64,000 bases of DNA, from the NCBI GenBank assembly GCA_033764775.1, contig JANRIQ010000023.1, positions 1 through 64,000 of the forward strand, written 5' to 3'. This DNA is from JAWXCE01 sp033764775 (GTDB lineage Bacteria > Pseudomonadota > Alphaproteobacteria > Rhizobiales > Rhodomicrobiaceae). The translations under genes were made by a program, and so were the position numbers. The notes beneath the pieces were generated by a model. That model saw only the letters and a program-made list of their open reading frames with translations. It ran no database searches and had not been told where the DNA came from. Positions 25,699 through 34,601 of this stretch are shown piece by piece; positions within the stretch are counted from its first letter, which is position 1, and each line of letters starts with the position of its first letter.

Positions 25699-26640
25699 AT
25701 GAAGCCCAACAAAACCGCCGCGCTGCGGCCGGAGAGATCCTTTCAGGACCTCATTCTCACCCTGCAGCAGTTCTGGGCGGCGCAAGGCTGCGTGATTCTG
25801 CAGCCCTATGACATGGAGGTGGGCGCGGGCACATTCCACCCGGCGACAACGCTGCGCGCGCTGGGGCCGAAGCCTTGGAGGGCCGCGTATGTCCAGCCAT
25901 CCCGCCGCCCGAAGGATGGGCGTTACGGCGAGAACCCCAACCGGCTTCAGCACTATTACCAGTTCCAGGTGATCATGAAGCCGTCGCCGCCCGACATCCA
26001 GCAGCTCTATCTCGACAGCCTCGCGGCCATCGGCATCGACATGCGCAATCATGATGTACGCTTCGTCGAGGACGACTGGGAAAGCCCGACGCTGGGCGCC
26101 TGGGGCCTAGGCTGGGAGGTCTGGTGCGACGGCATGGAGGTGTCGCAGTTCACCTATTTCCAGCAGGTCGGCGGCTTCGATTGCGACCCGGTTTCCGGCG
26201 AGCTGACCTACGGGCTGGAGCGCCTCGCCATGTATGTGCAGGGAGTGGAGAATGTGTACGACCTGAACTTCAATGGCCGCGATGACAACCGCCGCATCAC
26301 CTACGGCGAAGTGTTTAAGCAGGCCGAACAGGAATACTCGCGCTATAACTTCGAATACGCGGACACCGACATTCTGCTCAACCGCTTTCGCGACGCCGAG
26401 AAGGAGTGCAAGGCGCTGCTCGCCGCCGGCGCCCCGCACGAAGGCGAAAACGATCCGCGACACAAAATGGCGCTGCCCGCCTATGATCAGGCGATCAAGG
26501 CGTCGCACATTTTCAACCTGCTCGACGCGCGCGGCGTGATCTCCGTGACCGAGCGGCAAAGCTACATCCTGCGCGTGCGCGATCTGGCGAAAGCGTGCTG
26601 CGCCGCGTGGCTGCAAACCGAGGCTGGCGGCAATGCCTAA
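25699..26640 (+). CDS. glyQ: glycine-tRNA ligase alpha subunit
   Basis: GlyQ is the catalytic subunit of the heterotetrameric bacterial glycyl-tRNA synthetase. The 313 aa show SFQDLILTLQQFWAAQGCVI, QPYDMEVGAGTFHPAT, AYVQPSRRPKDGRYGENPNR and the WCDGMEVSQFTYFQQVGG block, all invariant in the family. glyS begins eight bases before its stop. Confidence 0.98.
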   Translation: MKPNKTAALRPERSFQDLILTLQQFWAAQGCVILQPYDMEVGAGTFHPATTLRALGPKPWRAAYVQPSRRPKDGRYGENPNRLQHYYQFQVIMKPSPPDIQQLYLDSLAAIGIDMRNHDVRFVEDDWESPTLGAWGLGWEVWCDGMEVSQFTYFQQVGGFDCDPVSGELTYGLERLAMYVQGVENVYDLNFNGRDDNRRITYGEVFKQAEQEYSRYNFEYADTDILLNRFRDAEKECKALLAAGAPHEGENDPRHKMALPAYDQAIKASHIFNLLDARGVISVTERQSYILRVRDLAKACCAAWLQTEAGGNA

Positions 26641-28957
26641 CCTCCTCCTCGAACTGTTCTCCGAAGAAATTCCGGCGCGGATGCAGGCGCGCGCGGCTGA
26701 TGATTTGCTGCGGCTCGTCGGCGACGGCCTGCGCGAGGCGGGCCTGCCCTACGAGCGCGGCGCGGCGCATTCCGGGCCGCGCCGCCTCACGCTGCATATC
26801 GAGGGGCTGCCTGCCCGCTCCGCCGGGGTGCGCGAGGAGCGCAAAGGCCCGCGCGTCGGCGCGCCAGAGGCGGCGATCCAAGGCTTTCTCAAAAGCGCGG
26901 GGCTGGCCAACATCAGCGAGGCCGACACGCGCGCGGACGGAAAGGGCGAGTTCTATGTCGCGGTGATCGAGAAACCGGGCGCGTCGGCGGCGGACATCGT
27001 CGCGCGCGTGGTTCCAGAGGTCGTGCGCAGATTCCCGTGGCCCAAATCTATGCGTTGGGGGGCTGGCAAACTGCGATGGGTGCGCCCGCTACATTCCATC
27101 CTGTGCGTGCTGGACGGTGAACCGGTCGAGTTCGAAGTGGACGGCGTGCGCTCGGGCGGCCTCACGCGCGGACACCGCTTCATGAGCGCGGGCGAGGCGC
27201 GTCCGCGCAGCTTCGCCGAATATGAGACGGTTTTGGCGGAGGCGCGGGTGATCGTGTCGCGGGAGGCGCGCGCGCGCCGCATCCTCGAACAGGCGCAGGC
27301 CGCGGCCGCGCGCGAAAAGCTGACGCTGGTTGAGGACGCCGCGCTTCTGGAGGAAAACGCCGGGCTGGCGGAATGGCCTGTCGCCCTTGCCGGCCGCTTC
27401 GATGAGGCGTTTCTCGATGTGCCCCCGGAGCTGCTGATGACCTCGATGAAGGCGCATCAGAAGTGCTTCTCGCTGCGCGGGCGTGATGGCCGCCTCGCGA
27501 ACCGCTTCATCATGGTCGCCAACCTTGAGGCGCAGGACGGCGGCCGCGCGATTATCGCGGGCAACGAGCGCGTCATCCGGGCGCGGCTGTCTGACGCGAA
27601 GTTCTTCTGGGACAACGACCGCGCGCGCGGGTTGGACGCGATGCGGCCGAAGCTCGACGCGATCACGTTCCACGAAAAGCTCGGCACGCAAGGGCAGCGT
27701 GTGGAGCGCATCCGCAAGCTCGCGCGCGAACTGGCGCCTCTGGTGGGCGCCGATCCGGAGCTGGCCGACCGCGCCGCACGGCTTTGTAAGGCCGACCTCG
27801 TCTCCGAGACGGTCGGCGAGTTCCCCGAGCTGCAGGGCGTGATCGGGCGGTATATCGCGGAGGCGGCGGGCGAACCGCAGGCGGTGGCCGACGCCATCGC
27901 CGAGCATTACAAGCCGCTAGGCGCGGGCGATAGCGTGCCCGCGAACCCGGTGTCCATCGCAGTCGCGCTGGCGGACAAGCTCGATATGCTGAGCGGATTC
28001 TGGGCCATCGACGAAAAGCCGACCGGCTCGAAAGACCCCTATGCGCTGCGCCGCGCCGCGCTCGGCGTCATCCGCATCACGCTCGACCGCAATCTGCGCT
28101 TCTCCCTCAACCGGCTTACGGATGCGCAAATTCTCCGTCATCAAATCGCGCCCGCCAACGCGGCCGACGGGGCGATCCTCGACCGGCTTTGCGCGCTCAC
28201 CATCGCGCACGGCATGTTCGGCGCCCCGACGCGCGCCGCGCTTGCCGAACTCGAGGGGGCCGCGCTGGAGTGGCTCAAAAGCTTTGTGGATCACGACCCA
28301 GCTATCAGCGACGATCTGCTCGTTTTCTTCCACGACCGTTTGAAGGTTTACATGCGCGAGCGGGGCGCTCGCCACGACCTCATCGACGCGTGCATCGCTA
28401 TGCCGGAGTCATGCGACCTCACGCTGGTGGTGCGCCGCGTAGAGGCGCTCGGCCGCTTCCTCGAAACCGACGACGGCGCGAACCTGCTCGCGGGCGTGAA
28501 ACGCGCCGCCAATATCCTGCGCATCGAGGAAAAGAAAGACAGCCGCAGCTATGACGGCGAACCTTCGCCTGCGCTCCTGAAGGCGCCGGAGGAAAAAGCG
28601 CTGGCCAAAGCCATCGCCGAGGTGTCAGCCGCGATCCGCGCCGCGCTCGATGAAGCCGCGCCGGACGCGCCTGCCGCGAAGGGCAAAGGCAAGTCCGCGA
28701 AAGCCGCCGCTACACCGCCCAAAAAGGCTAAGGCTGGCGCGGTTAAGGACGCGGCAAGCGACGGCGCGCGCCGCGAACCGGATTTCGCCGCGGCGATGTC
28801 GGCGCTCGCCCGCCTTCGCGCGCCCGTGGACGCCTTCTTCGACAAGGTCACGGTCAACGCCGAAGACCCACGCTTACGCGAGAACCGCCTAAAGCTGCTC
28901 GCGCAGATCCGCGCGGCGACGCTGGCCGTCGCGGACTTCTCCAAAATCGAAGGCTAG
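26633..28957 (+). CDS. glyS: glycine-tRNA ligase beta subunit
   Basis: GlyS supplies tRNA recognition for glycyl-tRNA synthetase. The protein starts MPNLLLELFSEEIPARMQ as usual, and has KSMRWGAGKLRWVRPLHSI, MTSMKAHQKCFSLRGRDGRL and FWDNDRARGL. At 774 aa it is longer than the roughly 690 aa of E. coli because the C-terminal anticodon-binding part holds a Lys/Ala-rich low-complexity insertion (about residues 680-720, KGKGKSAKAAATPPKKAKAG). The insertion keeps the frame and the domain resumes with EPDFAAAMSALARLRAPVDAFF. It overlaps glyQ and ends with TAG. Confidence 0.97.
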   Translation: MPNLLLELFSEEIPARMQARAADDLLRLVGDGLREAGLPYERGAAHSGPRRLTLHIEGLPARSAGVREERKGPRVGAPEAAIQGFLKSAGLANISEADTRADGKGEFYVAVIEKPGASAADIVARVVPEVVRRFPWPKSMRWGAGKLRWVRPLHSILCVLDGEPVEFEVDGVRSGGLTRGHRFMSAGEARPRSFAEYETVLAEARVIVSREARARRILEQAQAAAAREKLTLVEDAALLEENAGLAEWPVALAGRFDEAFLDVPPELLMTSMKAHQKCFSLRGRDGRLANRFIMVANLEAQDGGRAIIAGNERVIRARLSDAKFFWDNDRARGLDAMRPKLDAITFHEKLGTQGQRVERIRKLARELAPLVGADPELADRAARLCKADLVSETVGEFPELQGVIGRYIAEAAGEPQAVADAIAEHYKPLGAGDSVPANPVSIAVALADKLDMLSGFWAIDEKPTGSKDPYALRRAALGVIRITLDRNLRFSLNRLTDAQILRHQIAPANAADGAILDRLCALTIAHGMFGAPTRAALAELEGAALEWLKSFVDHDPAISDDLLVFFHDRLKVYMRERGARHDLIDACIAMPESCDLTLVVRRVEALGRFLETDDGANLLAGVKRAANILRIEEKKDSRSYDGEPSPALLKAPEEKALAKAIAEVSAAIRAALDEAAPDAPAAKGKGKSAKAAATPPKKAKAGAVKDAASDGARREPDFAAAMSALARLRAPVDAFFDKVTVNAEDPRLRENRLKLLAQIRAATLAVADFSKIEG

Positions 28958-28981
28958 GCAGCCGGGCCAGCCGCGCGCGGA

Positions 28982-29569
28982 TCAGTACCCGCCGTTCCGA
29001 TACCCGTTGCGGCCATTGCGATAGCCGCCATTGTAGCCGTCATGCCCGTTGCGGTAGCCGTTGTGCGGCGGCAAATCGACCTCGTAGGCGCCGGGGTGCT
29101 CGGCTTCGCGGTGATAGCCGTTGTACGGCTTGGCGTAGCGCGCATGCTCATCGTAGGGCTTATAGGCACGGGTGTGGCCGTGATAGCCGTTCTCGTAGAA
29201 GTATTTGTTGCGATGGAAGTGACGGGGCTTGTGGCTGTAGCCATAGCCGTTGATCGGCTCCAGGCAGTAGCGCGGCACGAACAGGTTGGCGAAGCGCGGC
29301 GACAGGATGCGGCACCAGTCGAAGCGGTCGCACACCGCCGTGATTCGCGTCCCCGCGCGCACGTGGATGTGCGTGCGGAAGCCCGGCGCGGGCCGGTCGC
29401 TGACGATGGTCGGGATGTTGACGAAGAGTTCGCGTGGATAGTCGTGATAGCCGTTGTAGTGCCCGCCGCCGCCGCAATACGGACCGCGGCAGCCATACGC
29501 CTCGGCCTCTGGCGCGGACGCGAGCAGCGCCGGCAGGACGGCCGCCGCCGCCAACAGATAGGACTTCAT
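28982..29569 (-). CDS. secreted SH3-like protein with Gly/Tyr/Asn-rich C-terminus
   Basis: A 195-aa protein: signal peptide (MKSYLLAAAAVLPALLASAPEAEA), a Gly/His/Tyr stretch with one Cys pair, and a bacterial SH3-like part (RTHIHVRAGTRITAVCDRFDW, then CRILSPRFANLFVPRYCL). The C-terminal half is a low-complexity run of NGY, NGGY and HGH units. SH3-like domains usually bind cell-wall peptides. The repeat-rich tail suggests an extended or adhesive surface region. Function is inferred only. It lies alone between glyS and a small membrane protein gene. Confidence 0.75.
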   Translation of the reverse strand: MKSYLLAAAAVLPALLASAPEAEAYGCRGPYCGGGGHYNGYHDYPRELFVNIPTIVSDRPAPGFRTHIHVRAGTRITAVCDRFDWCRILSPRFANLFVPRYCLEPINGYGYSHKPRHFHRNKYFYENGYHGHTRAYKPYDEHARYAKPYNGYHREAEHPGAYEVDLPPHNGYRNGHDGYNGGYRNGRNGYRNGGY

Positions 29570-29663
29570 GATCGGAAACTCCGCTACTGATGAAACTCGC
29601 GCTCTTTCCGCGCTGAGGGTAGCGTTGCGCCGAAGTGGTTTTAATTTTCTTAAAATTGTTGAT

Positions 29664-29690
29664 ACCTGGGATGTATGCTTAATCCCAGGT
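29664..29690. other. perfect 9-bp inverted repeat
   Basis: ACCTGGGAT and ATCCCAGGT flank a nine-base loop. It lies 13 bases beyond the stop of the minus-strand gene at 29703-30044 and about 95 bases upstream of the secreted protein gene's start. It could be a terminator of the former, although no T run follows directly, or an operator of the latter. Confidence 0.5.
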
Positions 29691-29702
29691 AAAGCGGCGG
29701 CT

Positions 29703-30044
29703 TTATTTCGCGTCGCGCATGGATGCTGCCAACAGAAGCCAGCAAATCACCGCGCCGACCCCTGCGAATGCGGCGATCTCCACAAATCCGCTGTCAAAGC
29801 CCTGCTCTCGCATCACGCTCACCGCGATGAACGCGACGCCCAGCCCGCCAAGCAGCGCGATCGCGACCCGCAGGGCGGCCCCGCCTCCGGCGCGTTTGGT
29901 GGACGCCCCGAGCGGCGGCAGCGGCTTTAGCGGCGGCATGGATTGCGTCATGCCCACGTCGCGCTTTATGCGCGCGCGGATGACCTCGAGGACGAGACCG
30001 ACGATGAGACCGGCGGCGACCGACAGCAACAATTCCTGAAGCAT
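29703..30044 (-). CDS. small two-helix membrane protein
   Basis: From the ATG at 30044 the protein is 113 aa: an N-terminal helix (LLLSVAAGLIVGLVLEVI), a basic Pro-rich middle (PPLKPLPPLGASTKRAGGG), and two hydrophobic segments (ALRVAIALLGGLGVAFIAVSV and FVEIAAFAGVGAVICWLLLAA). No family recognised. It diverges from the gamma-glutamylcyclotransferase-like gene. Confidence 0.6.
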   Translation of the reverse strand: MLQELLLSVAAGLIVGLVLEVIRARIKRDVGMTQSMPPLKPLPPLGASTKRAGGGAALRVAIALLGGLGVAFIAVSVMREQGFDSGFVEIAAFAGVGAVICWLLLAASMRDAK

Positions 30045-30140
30045 GATTTTCTTCCCCGGTTGAATAACGGCGGCGCTGCGCGTACGCTTGCGGAGATCGC
30101 CAAAAAGGATTTCGCTCTGACGCCCCGCGCATCGCAGTTT

Positions 30141-30551
30141 GTGTTCGTGTATGGAACGCTGCAAAGCAGTTACCATAACCCGGCGGCGAAACGCCTACGC
30201 GCCGGTTCGCAACTCGTTGGCGCGGCGCGCGTTCCGGGCCGTTTGCGCAGTTTCGGATATTTTCCCGGGCTGATTCTCGATCCGGGCGCTCGCAACGGCG
30301 TGCATGGCGAGATTTACCGGCTATTGCATCCCGCGCTGCTCGCCCATCTCGACGCCTACGAAGGCTGCGCGCCGCACTCCCGCCGCCCGCATCTTTACCG
30401 CCGCGAGTTGGCAGAGGCGCAACTTTACGACGGCGGGCGCGTTTGGGCGTGGCTTTATGTTCTGAATGATGCGCGCCTCGGTGCGCCCCTGCTCGCTCCC
30501 CGGTTTCAGCCAAATCGCAAGATCGAGTTTCGCCCGGCGCCTGCGGATTGA
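30141..30551 (+). CDS. gamma-glutamylcyclotransferase (AIG2/GGCT-like) family protein
   Basis: The core FVYGTLQSSYHNP near the N-terminus, the GVHGEIYRLLHPALLAHLDAYEG segment with its conserved Glu, and HLYRRELAEA are those of the AIG2-like gamma-glutamylcyclotransferase fold. The enzymes release 5-oxoproline from gamma-glutamyl amines; the substrate here is unknown. The start is uncertain: no ATG precedes the core. The GTG at 30141 gives the family's usual start; a CTG at 30117 with AAGGA upstream is an alternative. Confidence 0.8.
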   Translation: MFVYGTLQSSYHNPAAKRLRAGSQLVGAARVPGRLRSFGYFPGLILDPGARNGVHGEIYRLLHPALLAHLDAYEGCAPHSRRPHLYRRELAEAQLYDGGRVWAWLYVLNDARLGAPLLAPRFQPNRKIEFRPAPAD

Positions 30552-30604
30552 GACAATGCCCCAGTTGAGTTAATCATGCCGAGCGGTTCGCGCCCAACGG
30601 CTCC

Positions 30605-33463
30605 ATGGAGAGCGCCATGCCATCCAGCTTGTTCACGTCCCTGATTTTGCAGACGCTCGAAACCAACGTCCGGTTCGCGCAGAACCTTTCGGATTTCGTC
30701 ACCGGAGCCTCCGCCCTAAGAAGAGCGCCCGAGCCTGAAGCGCCGCAACCTGAGCCCGAGCCTGTGAACGACGAGCCGGAAACGGCGCCGCAGGGCAAAT
30801 ACGTGTACCGCTTCGGCGGCGGCGCTGCGGACGGCTCCGCCCAGATGCGCAATCTCCTCGGCGGCAAGGGCGCGAACCTGGCCGAGATGTGCAATCTCGG
30901 CCTGCCGGTGCCGCCGGGCTTCACCATCACCACCGAGGTCTGCTCTGCCTATTACGCTGAAGGCCGGAATTACCCGGAGGGCCTGCGCACGCAGGTGGCG
31001 AGCGCGCTGGATTTCGTCGGCGACACGGTCGGCGCGCGATTTGGCGACATGACCAACCCGCTGCTTGTCTCGGTGCGCTCCGGCGCCCGCGCCTCCATGC
31101 CGGGCATGATGGATACGGTGCTCAATCTTGGCCTCAACGACGAGACCGTCGAGGCGCTTGCCGCCAAAAGCGGCGACGCGCGCTTCGCCTATGACAGCTA
31201 CCGGCGCTTCATCCAGATGTATTCGGACGTGGTCTTGGGCGTCGGCCACCACGTGTTTGAGGACATTCTCGAAAACTTTAAGAAATTGCACGGCTACGAA
31301 CGCGACACCGACCTCACCGCCGCGGATTTGCGCGACGTAATCGAGAAATACAAAGCGGCGGTCGGGCAGGAGCTGGGCAAGCCCTTTCCGCAAGACATCG
31401 ACGAACAACTGTGGGGCGCGATCGGCGCGGTGTTCTCGTCCTGGAATACGCCGCGCGCCATCACCTATCGCCGCCTGCAGAACATTCCCGACGACTGGGG
31501 CACGGCGGTGAACGTGCAGGCGATGGTGTTCGGCAACATGGGCGGGACGAGCGCGACCGGCGTCGCGTTCACGCGCAATCCGTCGACCGGCGAAAACCAG
31601 CTTTACGGCGAATTTCTCATCAACGCGCAGGGCGAGGATGTCGTCGCCGGCATCCGCACGCCTCAGAACATCACGGAGGCGGCGCGCATCGCGGCGGGCA
31701 GCGATGAGCCGTCGCTTGAGGCGCTGATGCCCGCGGCTTTCGCCGAGTTTCTGGCCGTGTGCCGCAAGCTTGAAGCCCACTATCGCGACATGCAGGACAT
31801 CGAGTTCACCATCCAGGACGGCAAGCTCTGGCTGCTGCAGACCCGCGTCGGCAAACGCACGCTTCCGGCTGCGCTGAAGATCGGCGTCGAGATGGCTGAG
31901 GAAGGGCTGATCTCTCGGGAGGAGGCCGTCGCGCGCATCGAGCCGACCCAGCTCGACCAGCTTCTGCACCCGACCATCGACCCGACGGCGGAGAAGACCG
32001 TGATCGCCACCGGCCTCGCGGCCTCGCCCGGCGCCGCCTGCGGCGAGATCGTGTTCGATCCGGACGAAGCGGCGAGGCTCAAAAGCGAGGGCCGCACCGT
32101 GATCCTCGTGCGCACCGAGACGAGCCCCGACGACATTAACGGCATGGACGCAGCGGCTGGCATCCTCACCTCGCGCGGCGGCATGACGAGCCACGCAGCC
32201 GTCGTGGCCCGCGGTTGGGGACGGCCCTGCATCAGCGGCGCGTCCAGCGTCCGCATCGACTACGCCGCGAAAGAGATGAGCGCGGGCGGTGTGACGCTGA
32301 AGGCGGGCGACGTCATCACGCTGGACGGCTCGGCTGGAGAGGTGCTGCTCGGCGCCGCCAAGGTCCGTCAGCCGGAGCTGACAGGCGATTTCGCCAGGCT
32401 CATGGAGTGGGCGGACGCCGTGCGCCGCATGAAAATCCGCACCAACGCCGAGACGCCCCGCGACGCGGCCCAGGCGCGCAAATTCGGCGCGGAAGGAATC
32501 GGCTTGTGCCGCACGGAGCACATGTTCTTCGAAGGCGAGCGCATCGTCGCCATGCGCGAAATGATCATGGCGTCGGACGAGGCGGGCAGGCGCGCGGCGC
32601 TCGCCAAAATCCTGCCGATGCAGCGCGCCGACTTCACCGAGCTGTTCGAGATCATGGCGGGGTTCCCCGTCACGATCCGTCTGCTCGATCCGCCGTTGCA
32701 CGAGTTTCTGCCCCACGGCGAGGACGAGATCGCCGAGGTGGCGGCGGCTTCCGGCATCGACGCGGCCAAGCTGAAGGCGCGCGTGGCGCAGCTCACGGAG
32801 TCGAACCCAATGCTCGGTCATCGCGGCTGCCGGCTTGCGATCACCTATCCGGAGATTGCCGAAATGCAGGCACGGGCCATATTCGAGGCGGCGCTCGACG
32901 CCTCCGCCAAAACCGGCGCGCCCGTCGAGCCTGAGATCATGATCCCGCTCGTCGCAGTTAAGGCCGAGCTGGACATTCTGGGCGAGCGCATCGCCAAGGT
33001 CGCCCGCGAGGTGGAGCGGGAGCGGGGCGCCGCCATTCCCTATCAGCTCGGAACGATGATCGAGTTGCCGCGCGCGGCGCTTCAAGCCGGCAAAATCGCA
33101 GAAACAGCTGAGTTTTTCTCGTTCGGCACCAACGATCTGACGCAAACCGCCTTCGGCCTGTCCCGCGACGACGCGGCGGCCTTTCTCGGCGCCTACACCG
33201 CGAAGGGCGTGCTGAAAAACGATCCGTTCGTAACCCTCGATCAGGACGGCGTGGGGGAGTTGGTCGCCATCGCGGCGGAGCGCGGACGCCGCACACGCCC
33301 AAACATCAAACTCGGCATCTGCGGCGAACATGGCGGCGATCCGGCGTCCATTGGCTTTTGCGAGGGTGTCGGCCTCGATTACGTGTCCTGCTCGCCGTTC
33401 CGCGTTCCCGTCGCCAAGCTCGCCGCCGCGCAAGCCGCCCTGATCGCAAGGCGGCGCCAGTGA
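30605..33463 (+). CDS. ppdK: pyruvate, phosphate dikinase
   Basis: PPDK interconverts pyruvate, ATP and phosphate with PEP, AMP and diphosphate. The protein has YVYRFGGGAADG, the nucleotide-binding GGKGANLAEM domain, the phosphohistidine domain with Thr528 and catalytic His530 in RGGMTSHAAVVARGWG, and the PEP/pyruvate barrel with IGLCRTEHMFF and LGICGEHGGDP. At 952 aa it exceeds the usual 880-890 by an N-terminal extension of about 60 residues that is Pro/Glu-rich and absent from typical PPDK. Thr528 is the site PpsR-type kinases modify, and the gene at 7939 encodes such a kinase. meaB follows 33 bases later. glyQ-glyS-ppdK is a typical order in Hyphomicrobiales. Confidence 0.96.
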   Translation: MESAMPSSLFTSLILQTLETNVRFAQNLSDFVTGASALRRAPEPEAPQPEPEPVNDEPETAPQGKYVYRFGGGAADGSAQMRNLLGGKGANLAEMCNLGLPVPPGFTITTEVCSAYYAEGRNYPEGLRTQVASALDFVGDTVGARFGDMTNPLLVSVRSGARASMPGMMDTVLNLGLNDETVEALAAKSGDARFAYDSYRRFIQMYSDVVLGVGHHVFEDILENFKKLHGYERDTDLTAADLRDVIEKYKAAVGQELGKPFPQDIDEQLWGAIGAVFSSWNTPRAITYRRLQNIPDDWGTAVNVQAMVFGNMGGTSATGVAFTRNPSTGENQLYGEFLINAQGEDVVAGIRTPQNITEAARIAAGSDEPSLEALMPAAFAEFLAVCRKLEAHYRDMQDIEFTIQDGKLWLLQTRVGKRTLPAALKIGVEMAEEGLISREEAVARIEPTQLDQLLHPTIDPTAEKTVIATGLAASPGAACGEIVFDPDEAARLKSEGRTVILVRTETSPDDINGMDAAAGILTSRGGMTSHAAVVARGWGRPCISGASSVRIDYAAKEMSAGGVTLKAGDVITLDGSAGEVLLGAAKVRQPELTGDFARLMEWADAVRRMKIRTNAETPRDAAQARKFGAEGIGLCRTEHMFFEGERIVAMREMIMASDEAGRRAALAKILPMQRADFTELFEIMAGFPVTIRLLDPPLHEFLPHGEDEIAEVAAASGIDAAKLKARVAQLTESNPMLGHRGCRLAITYPEIAEMQARAIFEAALDASAKTGAPVEPEIMIPLVAVKAELDILGERIAKVAREVERERGAAIPYQLGTMIELPRAALQAGKIAETAEFFSFGTNDLTQTAFGLSRDDAAAFLGAYTAKGVLKNDPFVTLDQDGVGELVAIAAERGRRTRPNIKLGICGEHGGDPASIGFCEGVGLDYVSCSPFRVPVAKLAAAQAALIARRRQ

Positions 33464-33496
33464 CGTTTTGCGCGCGTGATACGCTCGCGGCGCGGC

Positions 33497-34438
33497 ATGT
33501 CTGAGGACCCCCTGCTCTCCCAGCTGCGCGGCGGCGGCAAGCGGGCCATGGCGGAGGCTCTGGCGCGGATCGACAAGCAACGGCGCTCCGCCGAGGTCAA
33601 CGCCCTCCTGGACGCCGCATACGCCGCGCCGCGCGCGCATGTGATCGGCCTCACAGGCCCGCCAGGAGTCGGCAAATCCACGCTCGTGAACGCGCTCATC
33701 GGCCACTGGCGCGCGCGCGGCGAGACCGTCGGCGTGATCGCGGTCGACCCATCGTCGCGCGTGTCGGGCGGCGCGCTTCTTGGCGACCGGGTCCGCATGC
33801 GCACCGACCCTGACGACCAGGGCGTGTTCGTGCGCTCGCTCGCCGCGCGCGGCCGGCTCGGCGGGGTCTCGGACATCACCTTCGCCGCCACGGTGCTCAT
33901 GCGCGCCGTTTACAACCGCGTCGTCGTGGAGACTGTGGGCGTGGGCCAGTCCGAGGCGGACATCGTGGCGGTCGCCGACACCGTGGTGCTGTGCGCCCAG
34001 CCCGGCTCCGGCGACGCCATGCAGTTCATGAAGGCCGGCATTATGGAGATCCCTCACATCGCCGTGGTCACGAAATCGGATTCGGGGCCGGCGGCCTCGC
34101 GGGCGCTGGCGGAGATGAAGGGCGCGCTCAGCCTCGCCGCGCCGACCGACCCGACCTGGGACATCCCCTGCCGGGCGATCTCCGCCGCGACCGGGCAGGG
34201 CGTCGAGGCGCTCATCGATTTGATGGACGCGCACCGCGCCAAGCTTGAGCGGACGGGCGCGCTCGTCAGCAACCGCGAGCGCCACGCCGAGCAGTGGCTT
34301 ATGGCGGCCGTTCGCGAGGCGTATGGCGCGGAAGGCGTCGCCGCGTTGGGCCCGGACGCGACTGTCCTCGCAGGGGCCGGTCCTTTCTCCCGCGAAGCCG
34401 AGCTGACCCGCCGGCTCGTGGTCACCCTTCGCGATTGA
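33497..34438 (+). CDS. meaB: MeaB/ArgK G3E GTPase, B12-mutase chaperone
   Basis: MeaB protects and reactivates adenosylcobalamin-dependent acyl-CoA mutases. The 313 aa have the P-loop GPPGVGKST at 54-62, AVDPSSRVSGGALLGDRVRM, VVETVGVGQSEAD and TKSD, the full G3E set for this subfamily. The ATG at 33497 is chosen over one seven codons upstream because MSEDPLLSQLRGGGKRA fits the family. With ccr and mcd 4-6 kb away it probably serves the ethylmalonyl-CoA and methylmalonyl-CoA mutases of the ethylmalonyl-CoA pathway. Confidence 0.95.
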   Translation: MSEDPLLSQLRGGGKRAMAEALARIDKQRRSAEVNALLDAAYAAPRAHVIGLTGPPGVGKSTLVNALIGHWRARGETVGVIAVDPSSRVSGGALLGDRVRMRTDPDDQGVFVRSLAARGRLGGVSDITFAATVLMRAVYNRVVVETVGVGQSEADIVAVADTVVLCAQPGSGDAMQFMKAGIMEIPHIAVVTKSDSGPAASRALAEMKGALSLAAPTDPTWDIPCRAISAATGQGVEALIDLMDAHRAKLERTGALVSNRERHAEQWLMAAVREAYGAEGVAALGPDATVLAGAGPFSREAELTRRLVVTLRD

Positions 34439-34444
34439 CTTAAT

Positions 34445-34453
34445 TTATCCACA
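34445..34453 (+). promoter_or_regulatory. consensus DnaA box upstream of sleB-like gene
   Basis: TTATCCACA matches the DnaA-box consensus in all nine positions and lies seven bases after the meaB stop, about 150 bases before the cell-wall hydrolase gene. Single boxes outside the origin often titrate DnaA or let it regulate the next gene. Confidence 0.5.
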
Positions 34454-34601
34454 GTGTTTGTGACATCTTTGCATCGTGTCCGGCGGTAAGGAAGCCTTAA
34501 CCAGTTTCAAGGCAAAGTCCTGAATGCTGCTCAAACTTCGTTTCCTGATGGGACGCGCGTACGCATTGCGCGCGGCTGGATAGCGAGCGTAGGGAGTTTT
34601 C

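Noticed and set aside
30716..34285. Very long minus-strand open frame opposite ppdK and meaB
   Set aside because: High GC creates long antisense frames; the translation has no recognisable domain and the plus strand encodes two complete, conserved enzymes.
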